64,000 nucleotides of DNA from Serinus canaria (lineage: Eukaryota > Chordata > Aves > Passeriformes > Fringillidae): contig NC_066314.1 in assembly GCF_022539315.1 (NCBI RefSeq), positions 48,421,180 through 48,485,179 on the forward strand. The letters are read 5' to 3'. A model generated the notes under the pieces. That model did no database searches. It was not told the DNA's origin and saw nothing but the letters and a program-made list of their open reading frames with translations. The position numbers and the translations under genes were made by a program. Shown piece after piece: positions 1 through 12,700 of the stretch; the first letter of the stretch is position 1, and every line of letters begins with the position of its first letter.

Positions 1-509
1 TACTCTTGTTTCTAAGGGTTTAAGCAAGAAGGGAGAAAAAGCACGTGGCTTCTGCACTCAGAGCAGGGGTATTCTCCTAGCTGTGTGCACAGCGTGCTTA
101 CAGTTGGGAGATGCAGGGGGAGAGAGTGCTCTGCTCTATCACATGATATTGCCTGTCTGGCAGGTGTCTGCAGTGTGAGTAGAGAAACCAACTGTTCACT
201 ATTTTGGGTGAATGAGGTTGGCTGTTACTGCAAGTGGCCCCACAAAGAAGTCCACGCATCTGTTGATAAGCAGTGCTCTGCATTCGGGTGCCTGAATCCT
301 TATAGCTGCTTGCTGAAAACACTGAACTTTCTGTTTGAGCTTTGAGATCGTAGGAAGAAAAACTTTGCCAAGAGCCTTGCTGGTTTCAATCTTTAGATGT
401 TGGCTGTCAGGCTTTGTCTGTGCCTACAGAACCTCTCTGTTCTGATGCAAGCACAGCCTTGGAATCAAGCAGTAAACTGATTTTTTTTCTGCTCTACCAC
501 TTGGTGCAG

Positions 510-759
510 TGACCGAAACCTGGTAGAGAGGGATTGCAGTTGGGTCTCTTTTGAGGATTGAGCACCCCTTCCACCTCCTGGACGCCTCCTGTGTTACAGA
601 ATCCGCCTTCAGGTCCAGGGATTTCCTCTAATATGTTGGATAAAGCCAAGACACTGCAGCCTGCCTATGTCGGGATTGTGCCGCTCGCAGAGACTGTGTC
701 AAAGCAAGGCAAGAGCTGTTCAAGCGCGTATCAGGATTCCTACCACAGCCTACGAGAAG
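510..759 (+). CDS. MRTFA: MRTFA exon 1 of this window: candidate N-terminal coding exon (CDS 633-759)
   Basis: A T-run and pyrimidine tract (481-500) precede an AG at 508-509, and GAAG|GTTAGC at 756-765 is a usable though weak donor. The first ATG is at 633, with A at -3; an in-frame TGA at 552-554 lies upstream. From 633 the frame is open for 42 codons and one base to 759. That single G joins the first two bases of the RPEL1 exon (TG) to make Val. The junction reads HSLREV then LQLKLQQ, close to KSLKEV-LQLRLQQ of the paralogue MRTFB as I remember it. The stretch has more CpGs than the flanking DNA. The remaining residues match nothing I recall. It could be an alternative first coding exon or an internal exon; the transcription start is not visible. 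Confidence 0.7.
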
Positions 760-3700
760 GTTAGCAGGCTCTGCTCTCTTTGTTGTAGGCACTGTATAAT
801 TCATTTGTGGGGGTTTTATTTTGAATTTTTTTTTTTATGGTGTTGTGGTTTTTTTCCACTCTTGCATATTGCCTGGTTTTTGCTTTCTGGGCAGTAGTCC
901 AGATTTTGGGTTTCCCACTGACTCTGTGACCTCTTGTCCCTGAGGGCATTCAAGCATGTCACTCGACCAGCCTGGAGCTCTGTATGAAGTGACTTGCAGT
1001 GCTGGGATCTTGAGACAACTGTAATTTGAAGTTTTGGTTTCAAACTTAAAATTTCTTCTTCTCTCGTACATCTGTAGGCCTCTTGTGAGCAAGGTTTTAA
1101 GGCTGTTTCATTAAAGGTGTAAAGGCTTGTTCTGGAGTGGCAACTGTGCCTTGAAGAAGATAAGAGTACCATGTTTTAAGTGTCTTTATGTTCTTGTTTT
1201 GAGAGTGTGCAAGGGGTGTTGTGTATATATCTAAATGTGATTTTGTTTTGATGGTATTCTGCAAATATGTGTGATTTTTAAAATAAGGATTTAACAATTC
1301 TAAAATACTATGTAGACAGAGAGGTCAGATTCCAGGGAGTGATATCTAAAAGGAAGGAAGAGGATCTAGAGGGATTGAAAAAGATTGCGAAGATGAAAAA
1401 AGTGATCCATTCATAGTGCACAGCATTATAAATATCAACAAACAGGAACTGGGAAAAGATTACAGAGAAGAATGGCAGAACATCACAAAAAGCCAATGGC
1501 AAGCAGCAAGGTTTATGTTTTATCAGAAATACTGGATCTGTCTATCTACAAGTGAAATTTTAGTAGGAACTTGCATAAGGAAACAAAGATCTGGAGTACA
1601 GAGGCCTCAGAATAAGGTGATGACTGATTTTAAGAGCAAGTAATGTCATCTGAAAGGAGGGGAAAACAACTTTCTGACATTTTGCACAGCAAAGCAAGAT
1701 AAAGAAAGGGTTAGGTGTTGAGGACAATAATCCAGATAGAATGAGGCCATGTTTGTTGCATAAAGATGGCCAGTGTGTGGAAGAGGATTTTAGCAGTTGC
1801 ATTTAGAGGATTTTTCTCTGATACAAAGTTTAGGCCTGCTGGAGCTGCCAGACAAAACTGTTAAGTTTCTGCCCCCAATTGTCACTCCCCCTACCAAGCC
1901 TATTGAACATCTATCAAGAGCTAGCTTGCTGTTAATTTTTAAAAGTATTACTATTTTTGTGGCATGTTTTCATTGGAATATTCTTTGTTGAAAAAATATG
2001 GAGAGGGAAAACTGAAGTCCCAGTCCTCAAATTCAAGTTCAGGAGTTATAAATCCATTAGTATAGGCAGTGTTCCCAGATTTCTTTATCTGCTTTGGAGA
2101 CACAGAGCTGCAGCACATCAATCTTCAGAGAAAAAAAAACAACCCAAATGAAAAAAAAAGCCAGAACTTGCATCTGTCCTGTATTTGCAAGCATTGGTTT
2201 TCACAGAAGGTGAGCACTTTGCATTTGGATGTTCCAGGATATATCTTCCACCCAATCACTAAATATCACAAGCTGTACAGTGGGATAACATGTACAAGGA
2301 AAAAGCAATTCTGTCTTACTTTAATCAATATAAGAAGTTTGTTGCTGTCTCAAGTTGAAGTGAATTAAGGCCATTGAAATCTTGCATAATTCTGGTTATT
2401 GGAAAAGCTTTGTTGACTCTGCAAAGTCCAGCAGTACCATCAGCCTACCCATGGCTAATCCATGATGCTCTAATGTCACATGTGATAAGGAAAGCTGCTT
2501 TCCACTTGCTACCAAATGAAGGTTAGGAAAGAGAAATAGGTGCTGCCAGCTTCTTTCCTGCCAGATGAAGAAAATAATAACAGTTTAGGCTTGCTGCTGC
2601 TGCAGTCTCAGGATGCCTGTTGTATTTATTCTGTAGCATGCATTGTATTTTGCTGAGCCAGTTCTATGGGCAGCAGAGGAACAGATGCATCCACATGTAA
2701 ACCCTTATGGAAGTAGATAATTAGCATTGAATGAGAGTGATGACTGTTGTGCCTTAGTTTTTGGTCCCCCTAAAAATGGGACAGCTTAGTTTCATTGTCA
2801 CCAAGACAGAAAAAGCAAGCTCTTCTTCACTCTCAATAAAACTGGACAAATAAGGGCTGTCTATCCTAACACTGACAATGCTCATCTATTCTCTTAATGA
2901 TTCCCATGAGAAGCAGCTATCTGGAATAGACTATATCTTGCTTCCTGATTTCTGGAAAACAGATGTCTCCTAAATCTGCTAAATCTGATTTATTTCCTTT
3001 TTTTTTTTTTTTTTTTTTTTAAATTAGGACTTGACACTGAAGTTTGGGAAATGGTGATGCTTTCTACACAGAAATGGATTTGACATGCAGGAGCCAAAGA
3101 ACTTAAGCTTGTATTTTTCAAAGTATGTGTTAGGGCAGTTGTTTGCAAAGTTCCTACAATTCAGGAATCCATAAACATGTTTTCTATTCAAGAATACCTT
3201 GGAGCCCAGTTTGCAGTTCCTAGATCAGTTAACACCACAGTATGGTAGCCCCTCATGAGAGATATGAAGAGGGAATTGCAGAAAGCTACTCAAAACCCAG
3301 TTAGCATTCACATGAGTTTAGCTTAGAATTAAGTACTTCCAAAACTAAATTCCAACTTTTCCACTTCTGTACTACATCTCTGTACATCTGAGCTATATGC
3401 TCTTAAACTAAACACTTTTTTTCTGTTTTTGTTTTTTGGGGTTTTTTTTGGCAAGTCCTCCCTTCAAAAACATTCAATGTGACTCGGGGCCTGACAGTGA
3501 AACTCACCTGTCTTTTTCCAAGATTTGTATCTCAGGGCCCAGACACAGGAACAAGTTCCTGCATGCCATCTGATCTGCACGAACTGTGTGCACATTCCTG
3601 GTCCACAGCAAATGGGAGGTAATTTGAGTTAGCTTAGCCTTTGATTAAACTATTAATATCTGTTCAGTACTTTGAAGAGATCAGGAGTCATGCAAGTGCT

Positions 3701-6700
3701 TGTTAGCCTTTAACTTTCTTCAGGAGTAATCTACACCTTATTGTTATTACACCTGCAGCACCTGAAGGTCCAGCTGGCCCTGGCCCCACCTCATCCAGGA
3801 GGGGTCAGGAAACCTGCATGAGTAGACTTGGAAGCTCTCAGTCCCAAGGAGATCCCAGCAAGAGGGCAGCCCCTGCACCCAAGGCATCTCACAGGAATGC
3901 AGGGTGGCATTTTTCTGTAAAGGGTGATCTGTGTCTTCCTGCTTCAGAGTGGACCTGAAGTTGCTGTGGGGACGTGTGTGAGCAATGCAGATTCATGGAT
4001 AAGCAGTGTCAGAAACCAGTCACAAAACACACAGATGCCTTTCTGAATTATGGCCTAATGCATCCCACTGTTTGGAATTATTTATGCAAATAGTGCTCTG
4101 ACACATTAAAACACAGAAAATGCGTTGAATGTACGGGGAGCTGATCTGCTCTGGCATTTCTTATGGCAGATCCAGAGGCACAGCAGACTCCCTGTATCCT
4201 CTTGCTGCAACCACAGCCTGTGGTTATGCTTAAAAGTAAGAGGTGCAGTGAAGGTAAGATAATGATATATTTATGTGAAGTGGCTTGAAGTTGACTCAAT
4301 TTAAATTTATTTTTGCTTAAATAGCCAGTGTGCCTCATTTGGCTGTGAGGACTAGAGGTGTTTCAGGGTGTTTGTTAACTCTGTGACATGAGTGGGTAGC
4401 TTGGAGAAAAGGGTTAACACTGAATGACCAGGGTTTTTGTAAGTCAGTTGTTATCAGTGAAAGAAGAGTCATAACATTATCCCTGGAGCTGAATTCACAT
4501 GTTTTTTCAGTCCTGATGCTCTAATGTGTTTTTGATTTTTTTGGATATGACATGTTTTCCCCTCTTGCAGTTTACTAAACTATTCCTGTCAGTGTAATGA
4601 TCCCCAGCTGTTGCTTTAGCCCTAGCTATTTTCATGCTGGGAATGGGAAGAGGAGGAGGAGAGGGACAGAGGCTAACTTGTTTACCACACTGTGATCTAT
4701 TTAATTTGTCAAAAATGGCTATTACAGTGCTTTCTGTAGTGCAGAGTAATACTAAAAAGAAAGAATTGCAGACTTGGACCTGCAGGAGTAAGAGATGGAA
4801 GGACTCTGCAGAAAACAACAAAGAGTAGAAACTGGGTGTGGTGCCATGAGTACAGCTGTCAGTAGCATTTATGCAGGCAATGCTTTGAACTGGTAATGAT
4901 ACCAAGTAAAATTTCCAGTAAGTACTTTCCTGCCCTGTCAACTGAATTTTCTTCACAGTGGAATTGAGCTTCACATTGAGTGGCAGTGGTGCTGAGGTAC
5001 TGATAATCCCAGCAACTGGGACACGTATTAATAAAGCTTGAAAACACTTGAGTGGCTTTCAGATTGTTGATTTTTTTTCATAATTATCTGTCGTTTATTT
5101 TTCCAAGAAAACATCTCTTTTAAACAGCAAGTGACTGATGCTTAGACTTCCCCAGGAGCTGTTGAAAAGCAGCTGCTTTTTTTGAAAATGGAACTCAAAC
5201 CGCTTTCTTTGCATCCAGAAAAAGCTTTCGGAGTCCTTACCCAAAACTGAGGGTCAGTGACAGGAGTGGTTTTCCTTTTGCTTTTGGATCCATCTCAGGC
5301 TGCCTGTGTAAATCTTATCTTGGTACTTTTACCATCCACAAGATCTGTCAGTGCTTACCTCTGATTTGTCATCGTGCAGTCACACCTGCAAGTCATTGAT
5401 CAACAACATCTATACCAAAAATAAGTGCCTGCTCAGATCTTTCATTTCGTGCTCCAACTCCCATATCTCCTGTCTTTTCTGAGCATTGAATTACTGATTT
5501 TGTCACCTGCTGCATCAATAAATTTCAATCCAAAATGTAGAAGCAGCACATTTTTTGGTAAGAACCTCTGCAGCCTATGGTAGAAAATGGATACGACTCC
5601 TGATGTGGCTTAGGCTTGTCCAATTAAAATGTGTAGTGAGCCCGTGGGGCAGATTGTGCTGCTTTTTCTTGAAGGAGGCTCCTCAGGATGCATCATCTGC
5701 CCAAGGGCATTAACATGGAGCAGAATTCATAGTTTCTGTCTTTTACTTGGGCTAGTAGAGTAGATGTGATGTTTTTCCCTGGCACTATGTAATATTTACT
5801 AACCTGGTAGCTCTCCAAACTAAGAGCAGACCTGCAGTAGTTGCAATATGGTGGTTGCTAAGAAGAAGTACAAAATCTTTTTTGCTCATCAGTGTCTTCA
5901 GGAGAGATGAGATGGGTAGAAGAAATGTGCAGGTGATCTTCTGTCAGAATTTATTGTGCAAATAATATAATCAGCATTCTTTCAAGTGAACAAAGGTTTG
6001 AACTTTCCAGCCTGCAGTTTTGCCATCTAAAATTATACTGGCCTGATGCAGCTAACAAGAAATATGAAAGAAGTTGGTGATAAGGAAGAGGATATATTGC
6101 TTTGGGACATAAATTCTTTGCAAAATTGACTGTGAAAGTTGGTGCTTTCTTGACAATCTTATTTTAAAAACTGGCTTTCAAAATAAATAGCTGTAGAGAA
6201 AACCTTTTCTAAAAATACATCTTTTAAAGAGTTTTCAGTGGAAGTGCCTATGATGGACCTTTCTCCATCACAGGGACAGGAATCCTCTGTTGCAATCATG
6301 CTTGTAAAGACCTTGTTCTGTGGTCCCTGTCCCCAAAGGCAGCTCAAAGGCCTGTCACCATTCTGAGAGTATTTCCCTTAACAACTGCTGTACCAGCTGA
6401 CACGTTTAACATCTTTTTGGTAACCTTCCTCACTGAAACACTTGGCAGGCACCAACACTGTGCTGCCCAGCTGGGTTGCTGGGGGCAGTGCTGAGTGATG
6501 CCCTCTGGGTGATGGAAGGAAGAGATCCAGTTTTGACTTTCTCTGCGTGGAGTTTCTGTAGCTTCCTGCTGCTCCATGTCTCTCCAGCAGTAAGTGCATG
6601 GAGACTACAGCTGTGTTTTTGTAGGAAAGGAATGTGGCAGTAGGTATGATCTTTGGTTCCTCACCTCTGCAAATCTCACAGCACTGCTGGAGCACTGCCA

Positions 6701-9700
6701 GAAGCTGCCGTTGCATAATTTGATCCGTATTGCAAGCAGCATGTAACCTGTCCCTGCAATTGTGGTGTGTTCTGTTTCTTATTTTGGTGGATGTTTAGTT
6801 GCTTTCAGCTTCCTAAGCCTTCATGCCTCTTTCTGTGTTACACTTAGATGTGAAGGTCCTTCTAAGGCTGCTTGCAGCCCTTTTTCACACTCTGATGAGA
6901 AATTCTCCCTTTTCAGAAGAAGAAGACAACATTTTAGAAGTAGATGCTAAACTAACCATACCTTTGTGTCTCTCTGAGAGACTCTTTTACTGCTGCTAAT
7001 AATATCTGTCACATTGGCTGCAGGCAGTGTAGAGGATTGTATCTTCAGGACTGACATGTGACAGTGAATCTTAACTACAGCTGCAAACACTGTCCCCTGC
7101 ATCCACCTCCCTGCCTCAGTGCTGGAGGGAGCCACAGAAGGGAAACAGGGCTGCCCTTGCCCTACTGTTGTGCAGGATGTGAGTGAAAGCCCACCTCCAT
7201 TACCAGCTGGAGAGAATCTTGAAGTGTGTGTGACCTGCTGCTGCTGGCAGTCCCCTCTGTGCCCTTCAGCAGGGGACTGAGCCAGCAGTAATACTTTAAA
7301 CATCTGCAGAATTTGTCCACCAGTCTGAAGCCAGTGGTCATGCAGACCATTCTGGACTGCTAGGGTTTTTTTTTTTTGGTTTGCTGATTGATCTGTTACA
7401 CAGAATTATATTATTTAAATATTTATAGCTATGATAGCACATTAAGCCTCATAGCTCAAATTGTTCAGTGCTGTGGATCTTCCCTCATGGCAAAACCCAC
7501 AATTGTCAGTCCTGGAGATGTGTAATCGAAAGTTTTTTTGAAAGAAAGTAAATATCCATTGAGAAAGGAGGTAAAAAAACTGTAGATAGATGTTGTATCA
7601 TCAGTGAAAAGATTCTGAGGGACTTTAATGTGTTTTTCATGTGTAATGCAAGTTCTGGGGATCAGCTTCCACACTGGGCTCCTGTGGAGGAACTTAGTTC
7701 TTTTTTTACAAGTAGCAACAGAATTCTAATAGAATTTGTACTTAAACAATAAAGGAGGTGTCAGACTGTCGGAGTGCAGAGGCCAGGATCTTTATTTGAA
7801 CCTCAGATGCCATGACTGTGGCCAGTGTTCTTTGCAGTCTTTGAGAAAACAGCAAAGATGATTTTAACTACCATGAGTTAAAGAAATATGGTAATTTCTG
7901 GTAGTATCCACCTGAAATTCTTTCTAAGAGGGAATGCTGGGGCTTGGACAGAAGCTGGTGAAAGGAATGCTGACTAGATAGGGAATGCTCTGAGTCTTCC
8001 TTGTTCATGTAATATGCACCTTGGACAAAACCACTTTTATTTCATGTCCCACATAGTAACTGTCAGCACAGTGAACCAGCTGAAGCTGGGAGATGCTCAA
8101 GCTAGCTGATTTACAATTATAAGGCCCGGCTTTCTGAGTTCCCTGTATAACTAGTTAATTATGACTTTTAAGAACTGCTGGTTTTATATTTAAATTTGCA
8201 AACTTCTAAGTAATTTTTTCTACTACTTGTGGTAAAACACATTCACTCTCATTTGCATTTGGTTTCAGTAAACCAAAGATCTTTAGGTGGTTAAAAATCC
8301 GAAATGGTCTTGGAAATAGAGAATCATTCCATGTTTTAGTGGAAAACCCCAAAACACAGCTCATACGTTGAGGTGTCCCAGCTGAAATTTTGCCACAGAA
8401 ATTCTGCGGTGTCTTGACCATGAGATGATTCCTGTGAAGGGAACTTTCAGCCTCTATCTGTAGAGGGTGCCCTGAGGCAGAAGGAAGGCTGAATCACTGG
8501 GCCAAACCCAGTCTCTCAGAAATGTTTGAGGAAGTTTGTGACCTTGATCTGGGAGGCTCTTTGTGCACTGGAGCACTCTGCTGTAGTAGAAATGGAAGTA
8601 CGGGAGGCGAATTATGAAGGAAAAGTATTTGACCACATCTCCTTTGCTGCAAGGGGCATGGAAAGATTTGCTCATCAATTTTAGTGTTATAAACATATCT
8701 AATCAATCATGTGTTTCATGGATGTGTCTGGGCACTGTCTCAGTGCTTGATTTTCTTTCTGCTTGCAAGAAACCCACAAAAACACATTCCTTGAACTCAG
8801 AGTTTTAAATACAATGAAAAATTATTCAGATTCTGACATACCTCAAAACATTTGTTTTTTAAATTCTGTATAGTTTTTGGAAAAAAATATAGACAACTCC
8901 CATGTATCACCTTTATGGAAAATGAAATGGTTGGAGCTCTTTCTTCTTTTAGAGATACCCCTATCTTTCCAACAAAAAAAAATGTAAAGGGTTTGAACTT
9001 GTGTTTCCCTTGTGTAGCTTGCCTTTTGTACTGTCACCTTAGTAGACAGCTGTAGATCTAATTGTCAGGATATATCTACCTATTCCTTCTTTTTTCTTCA
9101 TTTGTCCCCATTTGCCATGTCATATTAAATTATCTTGGAGCATTTCTTTCTACAGTCTTCTTTGCAAGCTGGTTAAGGGCAATGTTAGTTCCTCCTTGTT
9201 CATTGTTTCATGGAAAAATACAATGTAATCACTATAGACTGACTCAAGTTTACACAGGGAAGTGGGAAATTCTCTGTGTTTTTCCCTCCTCAAGAATTCT
9301 CTGTCAGCTATAAATAGTAACAATGGATATATAGATGGCATCAACAAGTGCTGATTACAGTTAATATTTACTGTATTATGATACCAGGGTCAATTTTAGG
9401 TAGACCTTTCCACCTAGGTATTTTGTTACAGGTCATCTTGTTGGATCATGCATGGTAGCCAGATTCCATGGATATGGATATGTGCCTAGTTACTCACATG
9501 CTTAGTTTTCACCTAGCCAGTACTACTGAGACAAAATGATTTTATAAGAATCAGTACCTTGCATAGAAAGCAAACCAACTTTTCCTGTTGCCAAGCTTGT
9601 TGTGCATTTTTACATGTTGCATATCTTACTAAATATACCATGTTACATGTATTCCAGGTGAATTTTTAAAGCTGTATTTTAACAGTTTCAGCAAGTGCTG

Positions 9701-12700
9701 AGATGGATTATAGCTGTACCAAGATTTGATGGTCAAGAGTGGGCTTCTATGTGTTCAGTAGAAACACTGCTGTACTAATAGTAGCAAATGTGTCTGGTTT
9801 TAAAATTTTAGTATCAAAGAAGACAAAACTGGCATTGCATTAAAAGTAGCAGTGAATAAAATGGCATTAACTCCCTCTAAATTCTTAAATGTTCAATGGA
9901 AGTGGCAGGAGTTAAGTCATGAAGGAAGAAGGTAAAGGTAAATACTGTAAAATGCACAGCAACTGCTAGTCTTAATTTTAAATAAACATGAAAAGAATCC
10001 TGCAAAATTCAGCCCAACTTTGATGGTAACAATCAAGTTTACATTTATTTGGAGGCATATATATGAGTAGCTCCTGTGAAATAAACACGTTCAGTTGTGT
10101 GCAATATTGAGACCAGATCTCAGAAGAAACCAAGTAAACTTCTAAGGCTATGAACTGGTTCTTCCTCTGGGATCTCCACATTTTACCACCAAAGCCAATG
10201 CTGACTTGAGCCTTGGAGTATCTGTTCTGTCCGGTCTGGATCCTAGATCGTATTATGTCTTGGTAGTTGGATGGTGCTACTGATTTTGTTTGTTTTATAG
10301 TGCTGTGTCCTAACAAAAACTAAAATAGCTGTAAATGCTGGTTTTATCTTCTAAGTACAGTTTTTAATTACCATTAATGTGATGTCTGCATTTATCAAAT
10401 TTGATATTAAGTCTCAAAAATGGCCTGCTGAAGTAGCATGTTGTTCTGTGCTCTGTGTGAGCCAGCTGCCTTGTGGTAATATGAGAATGGAAATAGATCC
10501 TTTTACTTTTGACTGTGTGCTTCTGATTTCATATTCTTTGGGGAACACTTTCCTCTGTAGGCTGGGATTTTTGATTCTGCTAAATTAGCTGTATCAAAGA
10601 ATCTGTATTTGTCTCCACTAAGAGAACTACTTAATGCCTCATAACATTCACTCATTAAAAGATAATAGAGTATTCCATCATCTTTTGAAAACATCTTTTA
10701 ATATTTTTCCTATTTCCTATTTCTCTTCCAGTGGCATCCTCCCAACAATAAAGAAATATTGCCCTGAAACTGTTTTTTTTTTTTTTTTTGTTTGTTTGTT
10801 TTTAGCCAAAACCAGTCTTCTGGAATTTGCTCATGTAGACCATCAACAGGCATGTGTGAGCTGCATGCCATGTTAATGATTTTATATGACCCAAGAGTAT
10901 GTTGAGCTGTAGAAGCTTTGAAGAGTGTGTGATTTTATCAAGAAACAAGTCCTTCTTGTTCTGAGAGTGACAGTCAGTTCATTTTCTCTTTTCCTTGTCT
11001 TTTTGTGTTCTTAATTGACCAGTCACTCCTTTTTTTTCTGTACTTTTCAGCTGCTTTTTAAAGCTGCTGGGCATTTGAGAGCCTGGAGGCTTTTAGAAGT
11101 GCTGGATAGTAAAAACCAACTCTGGTGTGATATGCCCTCCACTGCATCCTTGGATTATTGCTAGCACATCCACTGTGAAGTGCTTTGGAAGTTGTTGCTT
11201 TGGAGGTGAAGAAACTCTTCTGTTTTTTAAGAGTCACTTGATAGAGGGTTTAGGTCTGAATCATACTCCTGTTCTCATCTCTACAAATGTTTAATGCTTT
11301 CATAAGCTTCCTAAGAGGATAAGAAATAAGAGGTGCTCATGAAAAAAGGTTCAAGTCCCCTGTACAAGAGCTGCCTGTGATGCAGTGTTCCTTGCAGCAG
11401 GATGTGCTGATTTCTGCATTTCTGTGAAAAAATACTCTTTCATCACTCTCAGAACCTGCAGTATGGAACTGCTTCTGATCCCAGTTTTGCTTCCTGTTCA
11501 CAGACCTCCTCTCTGGGTGCAGGGAGAGTGGTCCCAGTCCTACTTCTCACAGAGGGAAGACCACAGCATGAATATAAATAAGTGGCTTTTGCCACTAGTG
11601 TGAAAGGTTGTTGTAACAGTTGAAGAGACCAATCCAGATTTTCTCTCTATTCTTTACCCTTCCAAACTCCATTTTCTCCCTAGCATGGTTGCTAAGGAAG
11701 AGCAGAGGAAGCTGCCTGCATTTTAATAGCAGCCCTTGCTGCTTCAGTAGAGAAAAGGCATAGTGGAATGTGAGATAGTTTCAAACAGTAAAGAAATAAA
11801 CTCCTGCTTAACTCTCCCTTTGTGTAGACTTGCTTCAAGCTATTCTTTAAAATGCATTGACATGAACAGAACCTTATGGCTGCTGCTCCCAACAACAGTG
11901 GATGCTTGCAAATTGTGAGGATCAACAGTGTGTCTGCTGCTTCTCCTTCACCCCACAGAGGGACATGAATTTTTGGCATCTCCTTCCCAGGGTAGCAAAC
12001 TGTCATATAATCCCTGCAGTTTGGGTGTCATTTACAGTCTGCTTCACTTAAATGCTTCTCTGTTAACTGCACAGTCTGCTTAAATGCAAAGCCAGCATGT
12101 ATTCCCCATCAGCAGTGGGGAATAAAATGGATTTAGTGGATTAAAATGCTGTTAGGCTCAGAAAATTGCCTTTAAAAAAGGCCCCAAAAGTTTGCTTTTC
12201 TTTGTTGATAACCCCCATTCTAGCACGTTCTGTGTGGTGCAGGGTATGTTGTCAACAGCACCAGAAAAACAGAAAAAGTAATCCACCTCAGTAATTTAAG
12301 ATAGAAAATTAATTTTACTGTTGTATTCTCACTCACTGATCACAACCTATCGCAGCTGTTTTTTTCTTACACCTTCTTGTGGACCCTCCGCGTAATTTGG
12401 TAACAGCCCCTGGCTGCTTCTGCACTGAAAGGTGTTGCAACTGGAGTTTTACAGATGCTGCCTTTGCTGGTGAATTTAATCTGGCTTCCTGTTGAAGCAT
12501 GAAAAACTCTAATGGAAGTCAGCATTTGTTTTGTAAGCTGGCACAGCTGAAAAATGCTCAGAGACCTTTTTTTGGTGTGAGGGAAAGGTTTTCTTACCAC
12601 ATCTCCAAGGGACTGAATTCAGTAGGATATAGCTTCCACAGAAAAGAACAGCTGGTGTGCTGCATATTCAAAAGCTGGTTTTGGCATTTGCTTCTGGTTA

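Noticed and set aside
1310..1780. Stretch with a 75-codon ORF that looked like a possible repeat
   Set aside because: I could not match it to any CR1 or LTR segment I know, and the ORF has no domain; not called as an element.
4507..4974. Minus-strand 155-codon ORF in the first large intron
   Set aside because: No recognisable domain, no supporting splice sites and low-complexity composition; likely chance.
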